A DNA stretch of 64,000 nucleotides from Yoonia sediminilitoris (GTDB lineage: Bacteria > Pseudomonadota > Alphaproteobacteria > Rhodobacterales > Rhodobacteraceae): NCBI RefSeq assembly GCF_003058085.1, contig NZ_QBUD01000017.1:18649-82648 (forward strand), read 5' to 3'. The position numbers and the translations under genes are program-made. The notes below the pieces were generated by a model. That model worked only from the letters and a program-made list of their open reading frames with translations. It had not been told where the DNA came from and searched no databases. Each line of letters begins with the position of its first letter. Within the stretch, counting starts at the first letter, position 1. Positions 36,484 to 45,287 of this stretch are shown here, one piece after another.

Positions 36484-37866
36484 TTAGCCCAAGACCCGTG
36501 TGATCGCTTGATCAACGGCGTCGGTGATCTGGTCCAGATCATCCTTTGTCGCGATCAGGGGCGGGGCAAATAGCAGCGTGTTGTTGTATCCGGGCAATGA
36601 CCGGTTTGTTGCCCCGATGATGATCCCCTGTTGCATACAGTCCGCAACAATGGCTGCAACCTGCTTTTCATTCACGGGGTCTTTGCTATCGCGATCTGTC
36701 ACCAGTTCCGCACCAGCGAACAGGCCCATGCCACGCACATCACCAATCCAGCGGTGCTTTTCCATCAGCCCCAGCAAGTTGTTTTGCAGGTGCTCTCCCA
36801 TGCGGGTGGAATTGCCGCGCAGGTCTTCTTCTTCTATAATCTTCATGTTTTCGATGGCTGCGGCGGGCCCTGCCGTGCAGCCGCCAAACGTCGATATATC
36901 GCGGAAATATGACAGGTGGTCGGTGTCGTCCTTGAACATCTCGAAAACAGCGTTTGTCGTCACGCAGCACGAAATCGCAGCGTAGCCGGAAGCGACGCCC
37001 TTGGCCATTGTCACGATATCAGGCTGCACGCCGAACTGCTGATAGCCGAACCATGTCCCTGTGCGGCCCAGACCGCAGACGACCTCGTCAATATGCAAAA
37101 GGATGTCGTATTTCTTGCAAATCTCCTGCACGCGGTCCCAGTACCCCTTTGGCGGCACAATGATGCCGCCACCGGCGGTGATGGGCTCAAGACACAATGC
37201 GCCGATCGTATCGGGTCCTTCGGCAAGGATCACATCCTCAATCGCTTGCGCGGCCTTTGCGCCATATTCTTCGCCAACCGACCCGTCTTGCGACCGGTAT
37301 TCGAGGCAGTGCGGGACCCGCACAAAACCGGGCGTAAACGGTCCATATTGTGCGTTGCGCTCATCCTGACCGCCAGCCGAGAGCGCAGAAATGGTCGTGC
37401 CGTGATAGTCGCGTTCACGATAAAGGATCTTGTTCTTTTTGCCGCCATAATGCTTGTGGCTGATCTGGCGGACCATCTTGAAGGCCTTTTCGTTCGCCTC
37501 TGATCCGGAGTTGGCGTAATAGACCCGGTCCAGACCCGGCATCTTGTCGATCAGCATTTCAGAAAATTGCGCCCCGGGGATTGTGCCAAGGGTGCCGCCG
37601 AAGAAACACATCTTGGTCAGTTGCGCGCCGACTGCATTGGCGATGCGTTCGCGACCATAGCCCACGTTCACCGTCCATACGCCGCCTGACACAGCGTCGA
37701 GATGTTCCTTGCCCTTGATGTCCCAAACGCGCATGCCCTTGCCTTCGACGATGATGCGTGGGTCAATTGTTTCGTAGGGTTTGTGCTGGCTCAGATGGTG
37801 CCAGACATGGGCGCGGTCCGCTTCCACGATCTGGTCTGGGTCATTTGCAAAGGCATGGGTGTCCAT
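36484..37866 (-). CDS. tpa: Taurine--pyruvate aminotransferase
   Basis: This is a 460-residue class III aminotransferase transferring the taurine amino group to pyruvate, giving sulfoacetaldehyde and alanine. The N-terminal YETIDPRIIVEGKGMRVWD, substrate-region LDAVSGGVWTVNVGYGRE and the PLP lysine in PDIVTMAKGVASGYAAISC match Tpa. No alanine dehydrogenase to regenerate pyruvate is seen nearby. The gene is divergent from tauABC across a 438-base spacer. Confidence 0.94.
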   Translation of the reverse strand: MDTHAFANDPDQIVEADRAHVWHHLSQHKPYETIDPRIIVEGKGMRVWDIKGKEHLDAVSGGVWTVNVGYGRERIANAVGAQLTKMCFFGGTLGTIPGAQFSEMLIDKMPGLDRVYYANSGSEANEKAFKMVRQISHKHYGGKKNKILYRERDYHGTTISALSAGGQDERNAQYGPFTPGFVRVPHCLEYRSQDGSVGEEYGAKAAQAIEDVILAEGPDTIGALCLEPITAGGGIIVPPKGYWDRVQEICKKYDILLHIDEVVCGLGRTGTWFGYQQFGVQPDIVTMAKGVASGYAAISCCVTTNAVFEMFKDDTDHLSYFRDISTFGGCTAGPAAAIENMKIIEEEDLRGNSTRMGEHLQNNLLGLMEKHRWIGDVRGMGLFAGAELVTDRDSKDPVNEKQVAAIVADCMQQGIIIGATNRSLPGYNNTLLFAPPLIATKDDLDQITDAVDQAITRVLG

Positions 37867-37964
37867 CCGGGGAACTCCGTTGTTTGAGAAGGGCTATGCA
37901 ATTCGAATCCAGTTCGTTCGATGCACATATTGACCTCAGTTTGCCTCTACGCTGAGCAATCTCA

Positions 37965-37997
37965 ATAGGGCCAGTTGGGCTGCATGAATATAGCCAG
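37965..37997 (-). promoter_or_regulatory. Candidate TauR direct repeat upstream of tpa
   Basis: On the minus strand CTGGCTATAT and CTGGCCCTAT repeat directly with 23-base spacing, ending 99 bases before the tpa start codon. Spacing, orientation and offset equal those at xsc. The remainder of the tpa-tauA spacer (37867-38304) has no supported gene. Confidence 0.6.
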
Positions 37998-38130
37998 AAG
38001 TCGGGGCGCCTCTGGACTGTTTGTCGCGGTGTTCAATGCCAAGATATTGTAAATAAGGACAAAAGAAGAAATCCCGCGTCTTCTTTCGGCAGTCCATGCG
38101 GATTTCGCGAGATTTTCTTGCGATTGACCG

Positions 38131-38163
38131 CTGGCCCTGAATTGCCTTGGCTACTGAATAATC
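38131..38163 (+). promoter_or_regulatory. Weak candidate TauR repeat upstream of tauA
   Basis: CTGGCCCTGA at 38131 is followed exactly 23 bases later by CTGAATAATC, so the spacing matches but the second half-site is degenerate. It lies about 142 bases before the tauA start, in the orientation expected for an activator site. Confidence 0.35.
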
Positions 38164-38304
38164 TGCTCCGCCCGGCAGGCGTTTGACCGAACGCCGGGCT
38201 GTAGTGGTGATAATATATTGCGGCTGGGCAACGGTAAAAAACCATGTTCATCTGCAGTATCGCGGCAGGGGCGACCTTGCTTACGACAACATGGGAGAAC
38301 AAAA

Positions 38305-39303
38305 ATGAAGATCAAAACAACGCTGATGGGGGCTGTTGCCGGTGCTGCAATGCTGACAGGCATGCAAGCGACTGCGGACGGGCACGGCGAAATTACAGCT
38401 GCTTATTTCCTTGAGTGGCCAATGCCGTTTCTGGCGGCCAAAGCATCGGGCGCCTATGATGAGGCACTGGGCATGAAGGTGAACTGGGTGTCTTTTGAGA
38501 CAGGCACCGCGATGTCAGCTGCAATGGCGTCCGGCGACGTGCAGATTGCCGTGAGCCAGGGTGTGCCGCCATTTGTTGTCGCGGCCTCCGGCGGGCAGGA
38601 TTTGCAGGTTGTTGATGTTGCCGTCAGCTATTCCGACAATGACAACTGCGTCGTAGCGGCGGGGCTGGAAATCGACAAAGACAGCGCCGGTGAGTTGGCG
38701 GGCAAGAAAGTTGCCGTGCCGTTGGGAACCGCTGCGCACTACGGCTTTCTGCGCCAGATGGACCACTTCGGTGTGCCGCTTGATTCCCTGCAAATCGTTG
38801 ACATGGACCCGCCAACAGGTGCGTCAGCACTGGCACAGGGCGATGTGGACTTTGCATGTGGCTACGGTGGTGGCCTGACATCCATGAAGGAGTATGGCAA
38901 CGTCCTGCTCACAGGTGATGAAAAGGAAGAACTCGGCATTCTGGTGTTTGACGTGACATCTGCACCTGCATCCTATGTTGCCGAAAATGGTGATGTCGTC
39001 GCAAAGTTCCTGGCGGTGACTGCAGCGGCCAACGCGGAATGGAACGCGGGTCAGCCTGACGAGATGCTGGCCGTGATTGCGGAACAGTCCGGCATGGATG
39101 TTGACGCCGCCAAAGCGTCAATCTCGACGATGAAGTTCCCGGATGTCGAAACGCAGCTTTCCGACGCGTGGCTGGGGTCAAATGCAGCAACCTTTATGAA
39201 GGGTGTGGCGGACGTGTTCGTTGAAGCGGGCTCAATTGATAGCGCACTTGAAAGCTATGAGGACGCTGTGAACACCGGACCTCTTACGCAGGCCGCAAAC
39301 TAA
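38305..39303 (+). CDS. tauA: Taurine ABC transporter substrate-binding protein
   Basis: This is a 332-residue periplasmic protein of the SsuA/TauA/NMT1 fold. Signal peptide MKIKTTLMGAVAGAAMLTGM is cleaved near residue 23. The start at 38305 follows GGGAGA. The mature N-terminus (EITAAYFLEWPMPFLAAKAS) and VSQGVPPFVVAASGG match TauA of marine alphaproteobacteria. It delivers taurine to TauBC. Confidence 0.92.
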   Translation: MKIKTTLMGAVAGAAMLTGMQATADGHGEITAAYFLEWPMPFLAAKASGAYDEALGMKVNWVSFETGTAMSAAMASGDVQIAVSQGVPPFVVAASGGQDLQVVDVAVSYSDNDNCVVAAGLEIDKDSAGELAGKKVAVPLGTAAHYGFLRQMDHFGVPLDSLQIVDMDPPTGASALAQGDVDFACGYGGGLTSMKEYGNVLLTGDEKEELGILVFDVTSAPASYVAENGDVVAKFLAVTAAANAEWNAGQPDEMLAVIAEQSGMDVDAAKASISTMKFPDVETQLSDAWLGSNAATFMKGVADVFVEAGSIDSALESYEDAVNTGPLTQAAN

Positions 39304-39310
39304 GACACCT

Positions 39311-39338
39311 GGGTTGGCGTGCCGGTGCGCGCCAACCC
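39311..39338 (+). promoter_or_regulatory. Stem-loop between tauA and tauB
   Basis: GGGTTGGCG and CGCCAACCC form a perfect 9-bp stem around a 10-base loop, 7 bases after the tauA stop. A T-rich stretch follows (TTGCCTTTGGTTTTT), and a second stem TGAAAAG/CTTTTCA spans 39356-39383. Partial termination or 3' protection here would raise TauA over TauBC. Confidence 0.65.
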
Positions 39339-39405
39339 TTGCCTTTGGTTTTTCCTGAAAAGACCCGCGCGCAGGCCTTTTCAAGAGAAACAAGAGGGAC
39401 AGAGG

Positions 39406-40212
39406 ATGTCGGGACTTCAAATAGACAAACTTTCCATGCGGTTCGACTTGCCAAATGGATCGTCGGTACAGGCGCTTCAGGACGTCACTCTCAATCTGCA
39501 AGCAGGAGAGTTGCTGTCGGTGCTGGGGCCGTCCGGCTGTGGCAAGACCACGCTGCTCAATATCGTGGCAGGGTTTCTGGCACCCACCGATGGACAAATC
39601 ATCCTCAATGGCCATCAGGTCACCGGGCCCGACGCCGAACGTGGCATGGTGTTCCAGCAGGGTGCACTGTTTGAATGGATGAGCGTGCGCGAAAACGTCG
39701 GGTTCGGCCCCTCCATGAAAGGGATGGCAAAGGCGGAAAAGCACAAGATTGTCGATCATCTGCTTGATGTCGTGGGCTTGCAGGATTTCAAGGAAAAGGC
39801 CGTTTATGAACTGTCGGGCGGGATGCAGCAGCGCGTGGCACTGGCCCGTTGTCTGGCCAATGACCCCGATGTCATCTTGATGGATGAACCGCTGGGCGCG
39901 CTGGATGCGCTGACCCGCGAAAAGATGCAGGGGCTGGTTCTGAAACTCTGGAAAGAGACGGGCAAGACGATCATTCTGATTACCCACTCCGTCGAAGAGG
40001 CGTTGCTGCTGGGTGAGCGACTGATCGTTATGGCCCCGCGTCCGGGTCGCATCCACAAGGAATACCGTCTGCCATTTGCGGAAATGGGTGTTGATCAGGA
40101 CCTGCGCGAGGTCAAGAAGCATCCTGATTTCGGTCAAACCCGAGAGGAAATCCTCAGCATGATCTGGGACATGGAAGAAGAAATCATGGGCCGTTCGGAG
40201 GATGCAGCATGA
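39406..40212 (+). CDS. tauB: Taurine ABC transporter ATP-binding protein
   Basis: This is a 268-residue ATPase beginning MSGLQIDKLSMRF after an AGAGG ribosome site. It has Walker A GPSGCGKTT near residue 42, signature LSGGMQQRVALARCLA near 138, Walker B VILMDEPLGALD and switch histidine ITHSVEEALLLGERLIVM. The nitrate/sulfonate/taurine (SsuB/TauB) family is indicated. It overlaps tauC by 4 bases (ATGA). Confidence 0.93.
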   Translation: MSGLQIDKLSMRFDLPNGSSVQALQDVTLNLQAGELLSVLGPSGCGKTTLLNIVAGFLAPTDGQIILNGHQVTGPDAERGMVFQQGALFEWMSVRENVGFGPSMKGMAKAEKHKIVDHLLDVVGLQDFKEKAVYELSGGMQQRVALARCLANDPDVILMDEPLGALDALTREKMQGLVLKLWKETGKTIILITHSVEEALLLGERLIVMAPRPGRIHKEYRLPFAEMGVDQDLREVKKHPDFGQTREEILSMIWDMEEEIMGRSEDAA

Positions 40213-41477
40213 TCCCCCTTCTGATTTATGTAGCGATCTTCATTCTGGCCTATGTGCTGGTCACCAAAGTGGTCCACCGCGCCGTTGCAAAGGACTACAC
40301 ATCGCTCAAGACCGTGACGTTCGGTGATGAAAGTGCTGTGCGGCCCAACCGGGTGGCCGGGGTCATCTCGGTCTTTTCGATTTTTGTCTTGTGGGGCATG
40401 TTTACGGGGTCCAGTCTGCTGCCCGGTTTTCTGCATGCACCGGCCCCGTTCGAGGGCACATCAACCTTTGACTACACCGCAGAAGTCGATGGGCAAGGCA
40501 CGGATGATGCCACCGTGACCGTCGTCGTGCATCCGCGCGAAGTGCCGACGGATGCGCCCGAAGTGGAACCGGGCGATGGTTTTGCCAAGAATGATTCAGC
40601 GACCGTTGCACAATGGCGCACAGGCCTGATCAATGTTGCCGCGAACGATGATTTGACCAAGAGCGATGGCGCGCGGGTCATTGCGATCAACGGACAGCCC
40701 ATCGCGCCCGGTGAAACAGTCAAGGTTGAGGGCGGCAGTGTGACCCTGTCTGACAAGGGCACGCCAAACTTTGCCCCGTCGCGCGGCTGGCAGATGGAGC
40801 CACTCTACCTACCGGCGCCGGAGGCCGTGTGGGACCGAACGATAAAGATAACCCAGGAAGGTTTCCGTAACTTCAGCCTATGGCAGCATTTGGGCTATTC
40901 GCTCTTCCGCGTCATTGCCGGTTTCCTCCTGGGGGCACTGGTTGGCATCCCGCTGGGCTACGCCATGGGGCTGAGCAACTGGTTTCGGGGCTGGTTCGAC
41001 CCGATTGTCGAATTCATGCGCCCGGTGCCGCCTTTGGCCCTGATCCCGCTGGTGATCATCTGGGCCGGTATCGGTGAGGCAGGCAAGATCATCCTGCTGT
41101 TTCTTGCAGCCTTGTGGATCATGGCAATTGCGGCCCGTTCGGGCGTCTCTGGCGTGCGGATTTCCAAGGTCCATGCAGCCTATTCGCTGGGTGCATCCAA
41201 ATGGCAGATCATGCGCCATGTGATTATCCCCAATTCCCTGCCTGAGATATTTACCGGTGCGCGGGTCGCAATGGGGGTATGCTGGGGTACGGTGGTTGCT
41301 GCCGAACTTGTCGCCGCCGAACAGGGCGCTGGCATGATGATCATGACTGCATCGAAGTTTCAGAACACCGATATCGTGATCATGGGCATTATCCTGATCG
41401 GTGTGATCGGCTTTGGCATCGACATGCTGATGCGCTGGGCCGAGCGGGTGCTGGTGCCTTGGAAGGGTAAGGGCTGA
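40209..41477 (+). CDS. tauC: Taurine ABC transporter permease with large N-terminal extension
   Basis: The C-terminal 220 residues are a normal TauC/SsuC permease (RVIAGFLLGALVGIPLGYAM; EAA loop KVHAAYSLGASKWQIMRHVI). The protein has 422 residues, about 150 more than classical TauC. The extra N-terminus holds a first helix (residues 2-20), a second near 47-70, and then an approximately 120-residue acidic, beta-rich segment (about 75-195) that should lie in the periplasm before the core helices. The frame is continuous, so this is a true extension and not a start error. Confidence 0.92.
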   Translation: MIPLLIYVAIFILAYVLVTKVVHRAVAKDYTSLKTVTFGDESAVRPNRVAGVISVFSIFVLWGMFTGSSLLPGFLHAPAPFEGTSTFDYTAEVDGQGTDDATVTVVVHPREVPTDAPEVEPGDGFAKNDSATVAQWRTGLINVAANDDLTKSDGARVIAINGQPIAPGETVKVEGGSVTLSDKGTPNFAPSRGWQMEPLYLPAPEAVWDRTIKITQEGFRNFSLWQHLGYSLFRVIAGFLLGALVGIPLGYAMGLSNWFRGWFDPIVEFMRPVPPLALIPLVIIWAGIGEAGKIILLFLAALWIMAIAARSGVSGVRISKVHAAYSLGASKWQIMRHVIIPNSLPEIFTGARVAMGVCWGTVVAAELVAAEQGAGMMIMTASKFQNTDIVIMGIILIGVIGFGIDMLMRWAERVLVPWKGKG

Positions 41478-41511
41478 CAGAGGCCCACTCGTACCTATAA
41501 GGCGCTGCAAA

Positions 41512-41550
41512 AAAAGAGGGCAAAGGACATCTTATCCTTTGCCCTTTTTG
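41512..41550 (+). terminator. Rho-independent terminator of tauABC
   Basis: GGGCAAAGGA (41518-41527) pairs with TCCTTTGCCC (41535-41544) over a 7-base loop, followed by TTTTTG; flanking A and T runs extend the stem. It lies 40 bases after the tauC stop and ends the transport operon. Confidence 0.88.
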
Positions 41551-41639
41551 CTTTTCGGATGGTCCTACGATTTTTGATCTCGCCCCTCTTGACCTTCCCA
41601 TAACTGGAACCCCTATGTTAGCGGAAATAAGGGGAAAAC

Positions 41640-43871
41640 ATGACCAAACATTCTGAAATCAGGCTCGCCGTAGACGGGATGAGTTGCGCGTCATGCGTTG
41701 GACGGGTCGAGACGGCGCTAAAGAACGTGCCGGGCGTGGAGTTCGCGCAAGTGAACCTCGCCGATGGAACAGCGCGTATTGTATCGCAGGCGGACGCTGA
41801 TGCTAATGCATTAAAACGCGCCACCGCTGCGATTGGCTATGATGCGACAGTTCTCGGTGCCGACGAAACGACCGATGAAGCGCAGGCAACCGAAGCCGAG
41901 CATCTGAAACGCTCTTTTCTGGTCGCGATGGGCCTGACGTTTCCGGTTTTCCTGCTGGAAATGGGCGGGCATCTTATCCCGGCGCTACACGACTTAATCA
42001 TGCGGACAATCGGCATGACGGCGAGTTGGACAGTACAATTCATTCTGGCCACGCTGGTAATCGCTGGGCCGGGCCGGATTTTCTACGTCAAGGGGATAGC
42101 TTCGCTGCGGCACTTATCGCCTGATATGAACGCGCTTGTTGTGCTGGGCACGGCGGCGGCGTGGACATATTCGACCTGTGCCCTGTTCCTGCCGGGCGTA
42201 TTCCCCGCAGGTACGCTGGCTGTCTATTTCGAGGCTGCCGCCGTCATTATCACGCTCATTTTGCTGGGCCGTTGGCTGGAAGCACGCGCCAAAGGCCAGA
42301 CGGGTGCCGCGATCAAGCGGTTGATCGGCCTGCGTCCGGCGACGGCAACGGTCTTGCGTGACGGCGATGCGCGCGACATCCCCATCAATGAGGTAGTGCA
42401 GGGCGACATGCTGCTGCTGCGCCCCGGTGCGCGGATTGCCGTCGATGGTGTGGTCGTCAAAGGGCAATCCTTTGTGGACGAAGCCATGATCACTGGTGAA
42501 CCGATGCCGGTGGACAAAGCCGAAGGCGACAGGCTCACCGCCGGGACTGTTAATGGTAATGGTGTGATCGAAATGCGCGCCACAGCCGTGGGAGAGGATA
42601 CAATGCTGGCGCAGATCATCGCCATGGTGCAGGACGCGCAAGGCGCGCGCTTGCCAGTGCAGGACCTGTTGAACCGGGTGACAGCGTGGTTTGTGCCTGC
42701 GGTTATGGCGGTGGCAACATTGACCGTACTGGTCTGGCTGACCATCGGGCCTGATCCGGCCTTGTCCTATGCATTGGTTGCGGGCGTATCGGTGCTGATT
42801 ATCGCATGTCCCTGTGCGATGGGACTGGCCGCGCCCACGTCAATCATGGTGGGGACCGGGCGTGCAGCGGACCTTGGTGTTCTGTTTCGGAGGGGTGACG
42901 GGTTGCAAGCTTTGCAGTCCGTTGATGTCGTGGCCTTTGACAAGACCGGTACGCTGACGTTGGGCAAGCCGGCCCTGACCGATGTGGTTGTCTTGAACGG
43001 GGACGAAGAAACATTGCTGCGGTTAGCCGCCGCTGTTGAGAAGACATCGGAACACCCTCTGGCGCAGGCTATTGTCGATGCAGCGACCGCGCCACTGCCA
43101 TCGGCAACGGATGTGCAGGCGGTGCCGGGGTATGGGATCAAGGCGCAGGTTTCTGGCAGCACGGTGGTCGTCGGTGCGCAACGTATGTTGCAGGCCGAAG
43201 GGATTGACAGCGCGGCCTTGGCAGAGACAGCTGCGAGGTTTTCCAAGGTCGGCAAGACCTCGATCATGGTGGCCGTGGATGGCAAGGCCGCTGGCGTATT
43301 GGCTGTCGCTGATCAGCTCCGCCCAAACGCCGTTGCGACCGTCCGGATGTTGCAGGCCAATGATGTCAAGGTTGTGATGATCACCGGCGATGCCGCGCAG
43401 ACCGCGCAGGCGACTGCCGACGATCTTGGTATCACTGATGTCATTGCCGACGTTCTGCCTGGCGGCAAGAAAGACGCGATCGCGCAATTGCATAGTGGGG
43501 GCAAAAAGGTCGCATTTGTGGGCGACGGGATCAACGATGCACCTGCTTTGGCCGCTGCCGATGTTGGCATCGCGATCGGTACTGGCACCGACGTCGCGGT
43601 GGAGGCGGCGGACGTTGTGCTGATGTCGGGTGACCCCGCAGGTGTCGCCAATGCCATCGCGGTAAGCAAAGCGACAATGGCCAATATCCGGCAAAATCTG
43701 ATGTGGGCGTTTGGATACAACATTCTGCTGGTGCCAGTGGCTGCCGGTGTGCTTTTCCCGGTCTGGGGGATGCTGCTGTCGCCCGCTTTGGCAGCGGGAG
43801 CCATGGCGCTCTCCAGCGTGATCGTCGTCAGCAACGCCCTGCGACTGCGCGGCGCAAAGGGTGTCCTATGA
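41640..43871 (+). CDS. copA: Copper-exporting P1B-type ATPase
   Basis: This is a 743-residue P-type ATPase that pumps Cu(I) from the cytoplasm. One N-terminal HMA domain has GMSCASC (C16, C19). The transmembrane ion motif CPC is at residues 390-392, the phosphorylated aspartate D434 is in DKTGTLT, the SEHPLAQAI motif follows, and GDGINDAPALAAADVG precedes the last helices. It overlaps the cueR start by 4 bases, so regulator and pump are co-transcribed. Confidence 0.95.
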   Translation: MTKHSEIRLAVDGMSCASCVGRVETALKNVPGVEFAQVNLADGTARIVSQADADANALKRATAAIGYDATVLGADETTDEAQATEAEHLKRSFLVAMGLTFPVFLLEMGGHLIPALHDLIMRTIGMTASWTVQFILATLVIAGPGRIFYVKGIASLRHLSPDMNALVVLGTAAAWTYSTCALFLPGVFPAGTLAVYFEAAAVIITLILLGRWLEARAKGQTGAAIKRLIGLRPATATVLRDGDARDIPINEVVQGDMLLLRPGARIAVDGVVVKGQSFVDEAMITGEPMPVDKAEGDRLTAGTVNGNGVIEMRATAVGEDTMLAQIIAMVQDAQGARLPVQDLLNRVTAWFVPAVMAVATLTVLVWLTIGPDPALSYALVAGVSVLIIACPCAMGLAAPTSIMVGTGRAADLGVLFRRGDGLQALQSVDVVAFDKTGTLTLGKPALTDVVVLNGDEETLLRLAAAVEKTSEHPLAQAIVDAATAPLPSATDVQAVPGYGIKAQVSGSTVVVGAQRMLQAEGIDSAALAETAARFSKVGKTSIMVAVDGKAAGVLAVADQLRPNAVATVRMLQANDVKVVMITGDAAQTAQATADDLGITDVIADVLPGGKKDAIAQLHSGGKKVAFVGDGINDAPALAAADVGIAIGTGTDVAVEAADVVLMSGDPAGVANAIAVSKATMANIRQNLMWAFGYNILLVPVAAGVLFPVWGMLLSPALAAGAMALSSVIVVSNALRLRGAKGVL

Positions 43872-44254
43872 ATATCGGTGAGGTCGCAGAGCGGACCGGA
43901 TTGCCCGCAAAGACCATCCGCTATTACGAAGATATCGGGCTGGTGACACCAGCGCGGGAGGCCAATAGCTACCGTGTTTTCAGTGAGATTGACGCCCATA
44001 AGCTGCAATTTCTGGGGCGCGCCCGCGCCCTTGGCTTCTCGATCGAGGATTGCCGCAACCTGCTGGCCCTATGGGAGGATCAGGACCGCGCGAGCGCAGA
44101 TGTGCGGGCCATCGCGCAGGAACATCTGGATGAGATCGAAGCCAAGATCAAAGGTCTGACCGAAATGCGCAACACGCTGGCCGATCTGGTGCAAAGTTGC
44201 GCCGGGGACAAACGGCCCGATTGCCCGATCCTCAAAGGGCTTGAAGGGCCATAA
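43868..44254 (+). CDS. cueR: Cu(I)-responsive MerR-family regulator
   Basis: This is a 128-residue regulator starting on the copA stop (ATGA). The N-terminal winged helix MNIGEVAERTGLPAKTIRYY is followed by the dimer helix. The metal loop SCAGDKRPDC gives two cysteines seven residues apart, the CueR spacing for Cu(I)/Ag(I). It should activate copA when copper rises. A longer upstream frame lies inside copA and was ignored. Confidence 0.93.
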   Translation: MNIGEVAERTGLPAKTIRYYEDIGLVTPAREANSYRVFSEIDAHKLQFLGRARALGFSIEDCRNLLALWEDQDRASADVRAIAQEHLDEIEAKIKGLTEMRNTLADLVQSCAGDKRPDCPILKGLEGP

Positions 44255-44329
44255 AATTACCCCGATCATGCCATCCGCTTGCACCCATTGCGTGTATGCT
44301 GGCTTCAGGCGATCACTCCGGGTGGACCA

Positions 44330-44962
44330 ATGCGCATTTTGAAAGGGATCATTGTTTGGCTGCTGGGCCTCATGCTGCTCTGTGCTGTTGTCCTGCCCGA
44401 AACGGCCGACAAAGCCCGGATCATTGATGGGATCGGCAAGGGCGTTTTCACTGTTTTTGGGCTCATCTGCCTGTGCTATCTGGTGCGGCTTCGCCGTTGG
44501 CGGCGCAGCAAACCGCAAGCCCCCAAGACGACCGGCGCGCTCGGAAATCCGGTCATTGTTGATGGCTCCAACGTTATGCACTGGGGCGGTGACCCATCGA
44601 TCAAGGTGCTGACGCGGGTGTTGCAGGAATTGCAGGCGCGGGGCTATACACCGCTGGTCTTTTTCGATGCCAATGTGGGCTACAAGCTTTTCGACAGGCA
44701 TGTGGCTCCCAAAGAACTCGCCCGGCATTTGGACCTGCCCCCAGACCAAGTGACATTGGCCCCAAGCGGGACGGCGGCCGATGAGATCCTGCTGGACCGT
44801 GCGGTGGCAGACGGCCTGCGCGTTGTGACCAATGACCGTTTTCTGGACTGGAAACAAAAATTCCCGAAAGTGGGCGAAAAGGGGTTTCTGGTCAAAGGTA
44901 AATGGCAGCAGGGCAGCGTGATCTTGCTTGGTCTTGGGCGCGGCCTGCCCGTGGCAGCTTGA
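44330..44962 (+). CDS. Membrane-anchored NYN/Zc3h12a-like ribonuclease
   Basis: This is a 210-residue protein. Two N-terminal membrane helices (GIIVWLLGLMLLCAVVLP; KGVFTVFGLICLCYLVRL) are followed by a basic linker and a cytoplasmic NYN (PIN-like) domain. Acidic metal residues appear in VIVDGSNVMHW, FFDANVGYK, AADEILLDRA and VVTNDRFLDW, the Zc3h12a/regnase pattern. It probably cleaves RNA at the membrane. It is 75 bases after cueR; functional linkage to copper is not evident. Confidence 0.78.
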   Translation: MRILKGIIVWLLGLMLLCAVVLPETADKARIIDGIGKGVFTVFGLICLCYLVRLRRWRRSKPQAPKTTGALGNPVIVDGSNVMHWGGDPSIKVLTRVLQELQARGYTPLVFFDANVGYKLFDRHVAPKELARHLDLPPDQVTLAPSGTAADEILLDRAVADGLRVVTNDRFLDWKQKFPKVGEKGFLVKGKWQQGSVILLGLGRGLPVAA

Positions 44963-45017
44963 CCTTTGATATCGGTCCCCCACATGGATGAGGAAGCCAG
45001 TTAAGGAGACAGAGCCA

Positions 45018-45287
45018 ATGAAATGCCCGATTGATGGAACAACCCTCGTCATTACTGACCGCAGCGGCATCGAGATCGACTATTGCCCGCAATGTCGTGG
45101 CATCTGGCTGGATCGGGGCGAATTGGACAAGATCATCGAGCGGTCAGAGGCCGCCATGCCGCCACCGCCGCCAGCGCAGACCTATGCCGAGCCGGAGTAT
45201 TACGACGACGATCACGATGACCGTGGCGGACGCCGCCGCAAGAAACGGGGCGGGTTTCTGTCGGAAGTGTTTGATATCTTCGACTGA
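45018..45287 (+). CDS. TFIIB-type zinc-ribbon small protein
   Basis: This is an 89-residue protein with start at 45018 after AAGGAG. The zf-TFIIB pattern is MKCPIDG ... YCPQCRGIWLDRGELDKI. The second CxxC and the CRGIWLDRGEL sequence are diagnostic; the first knuckle has only one cysteine (CP), as in many members. The tail is Pro-rich and acidic, then basic (GRRRKKRGG). Function unknown. Confidence 0.82.
   Translation: MKCPIDGTTLVITDRSGIEIDYCPQCRGIWLDRGELDKIIERSEAAMPPPPPAQTYAEPEYYDDDHDDRGGRRRKKRGGFLSEVFDIFD

Noticed and set aside
36309..36503. 64-codon frame with a hydrophobic N-terminus
   Set aside because: It runs 20 bases into the tpa coding region and lacks a convincing ribosome site; mentioned only as a weak possibility.
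38033..38302. 89-codon minus-strand frame in the tpa-tauA spacer
   Set aside because: It overlaps the likely tauA promoter, lacks a ribosome site and the product looks random.
38305..41477. Assignment of the transporter as SsuABC (alkanesulfonate) or nitrate type
   Set aside because: tpa, xsc and tauR next door make taurine the most likely substrate.
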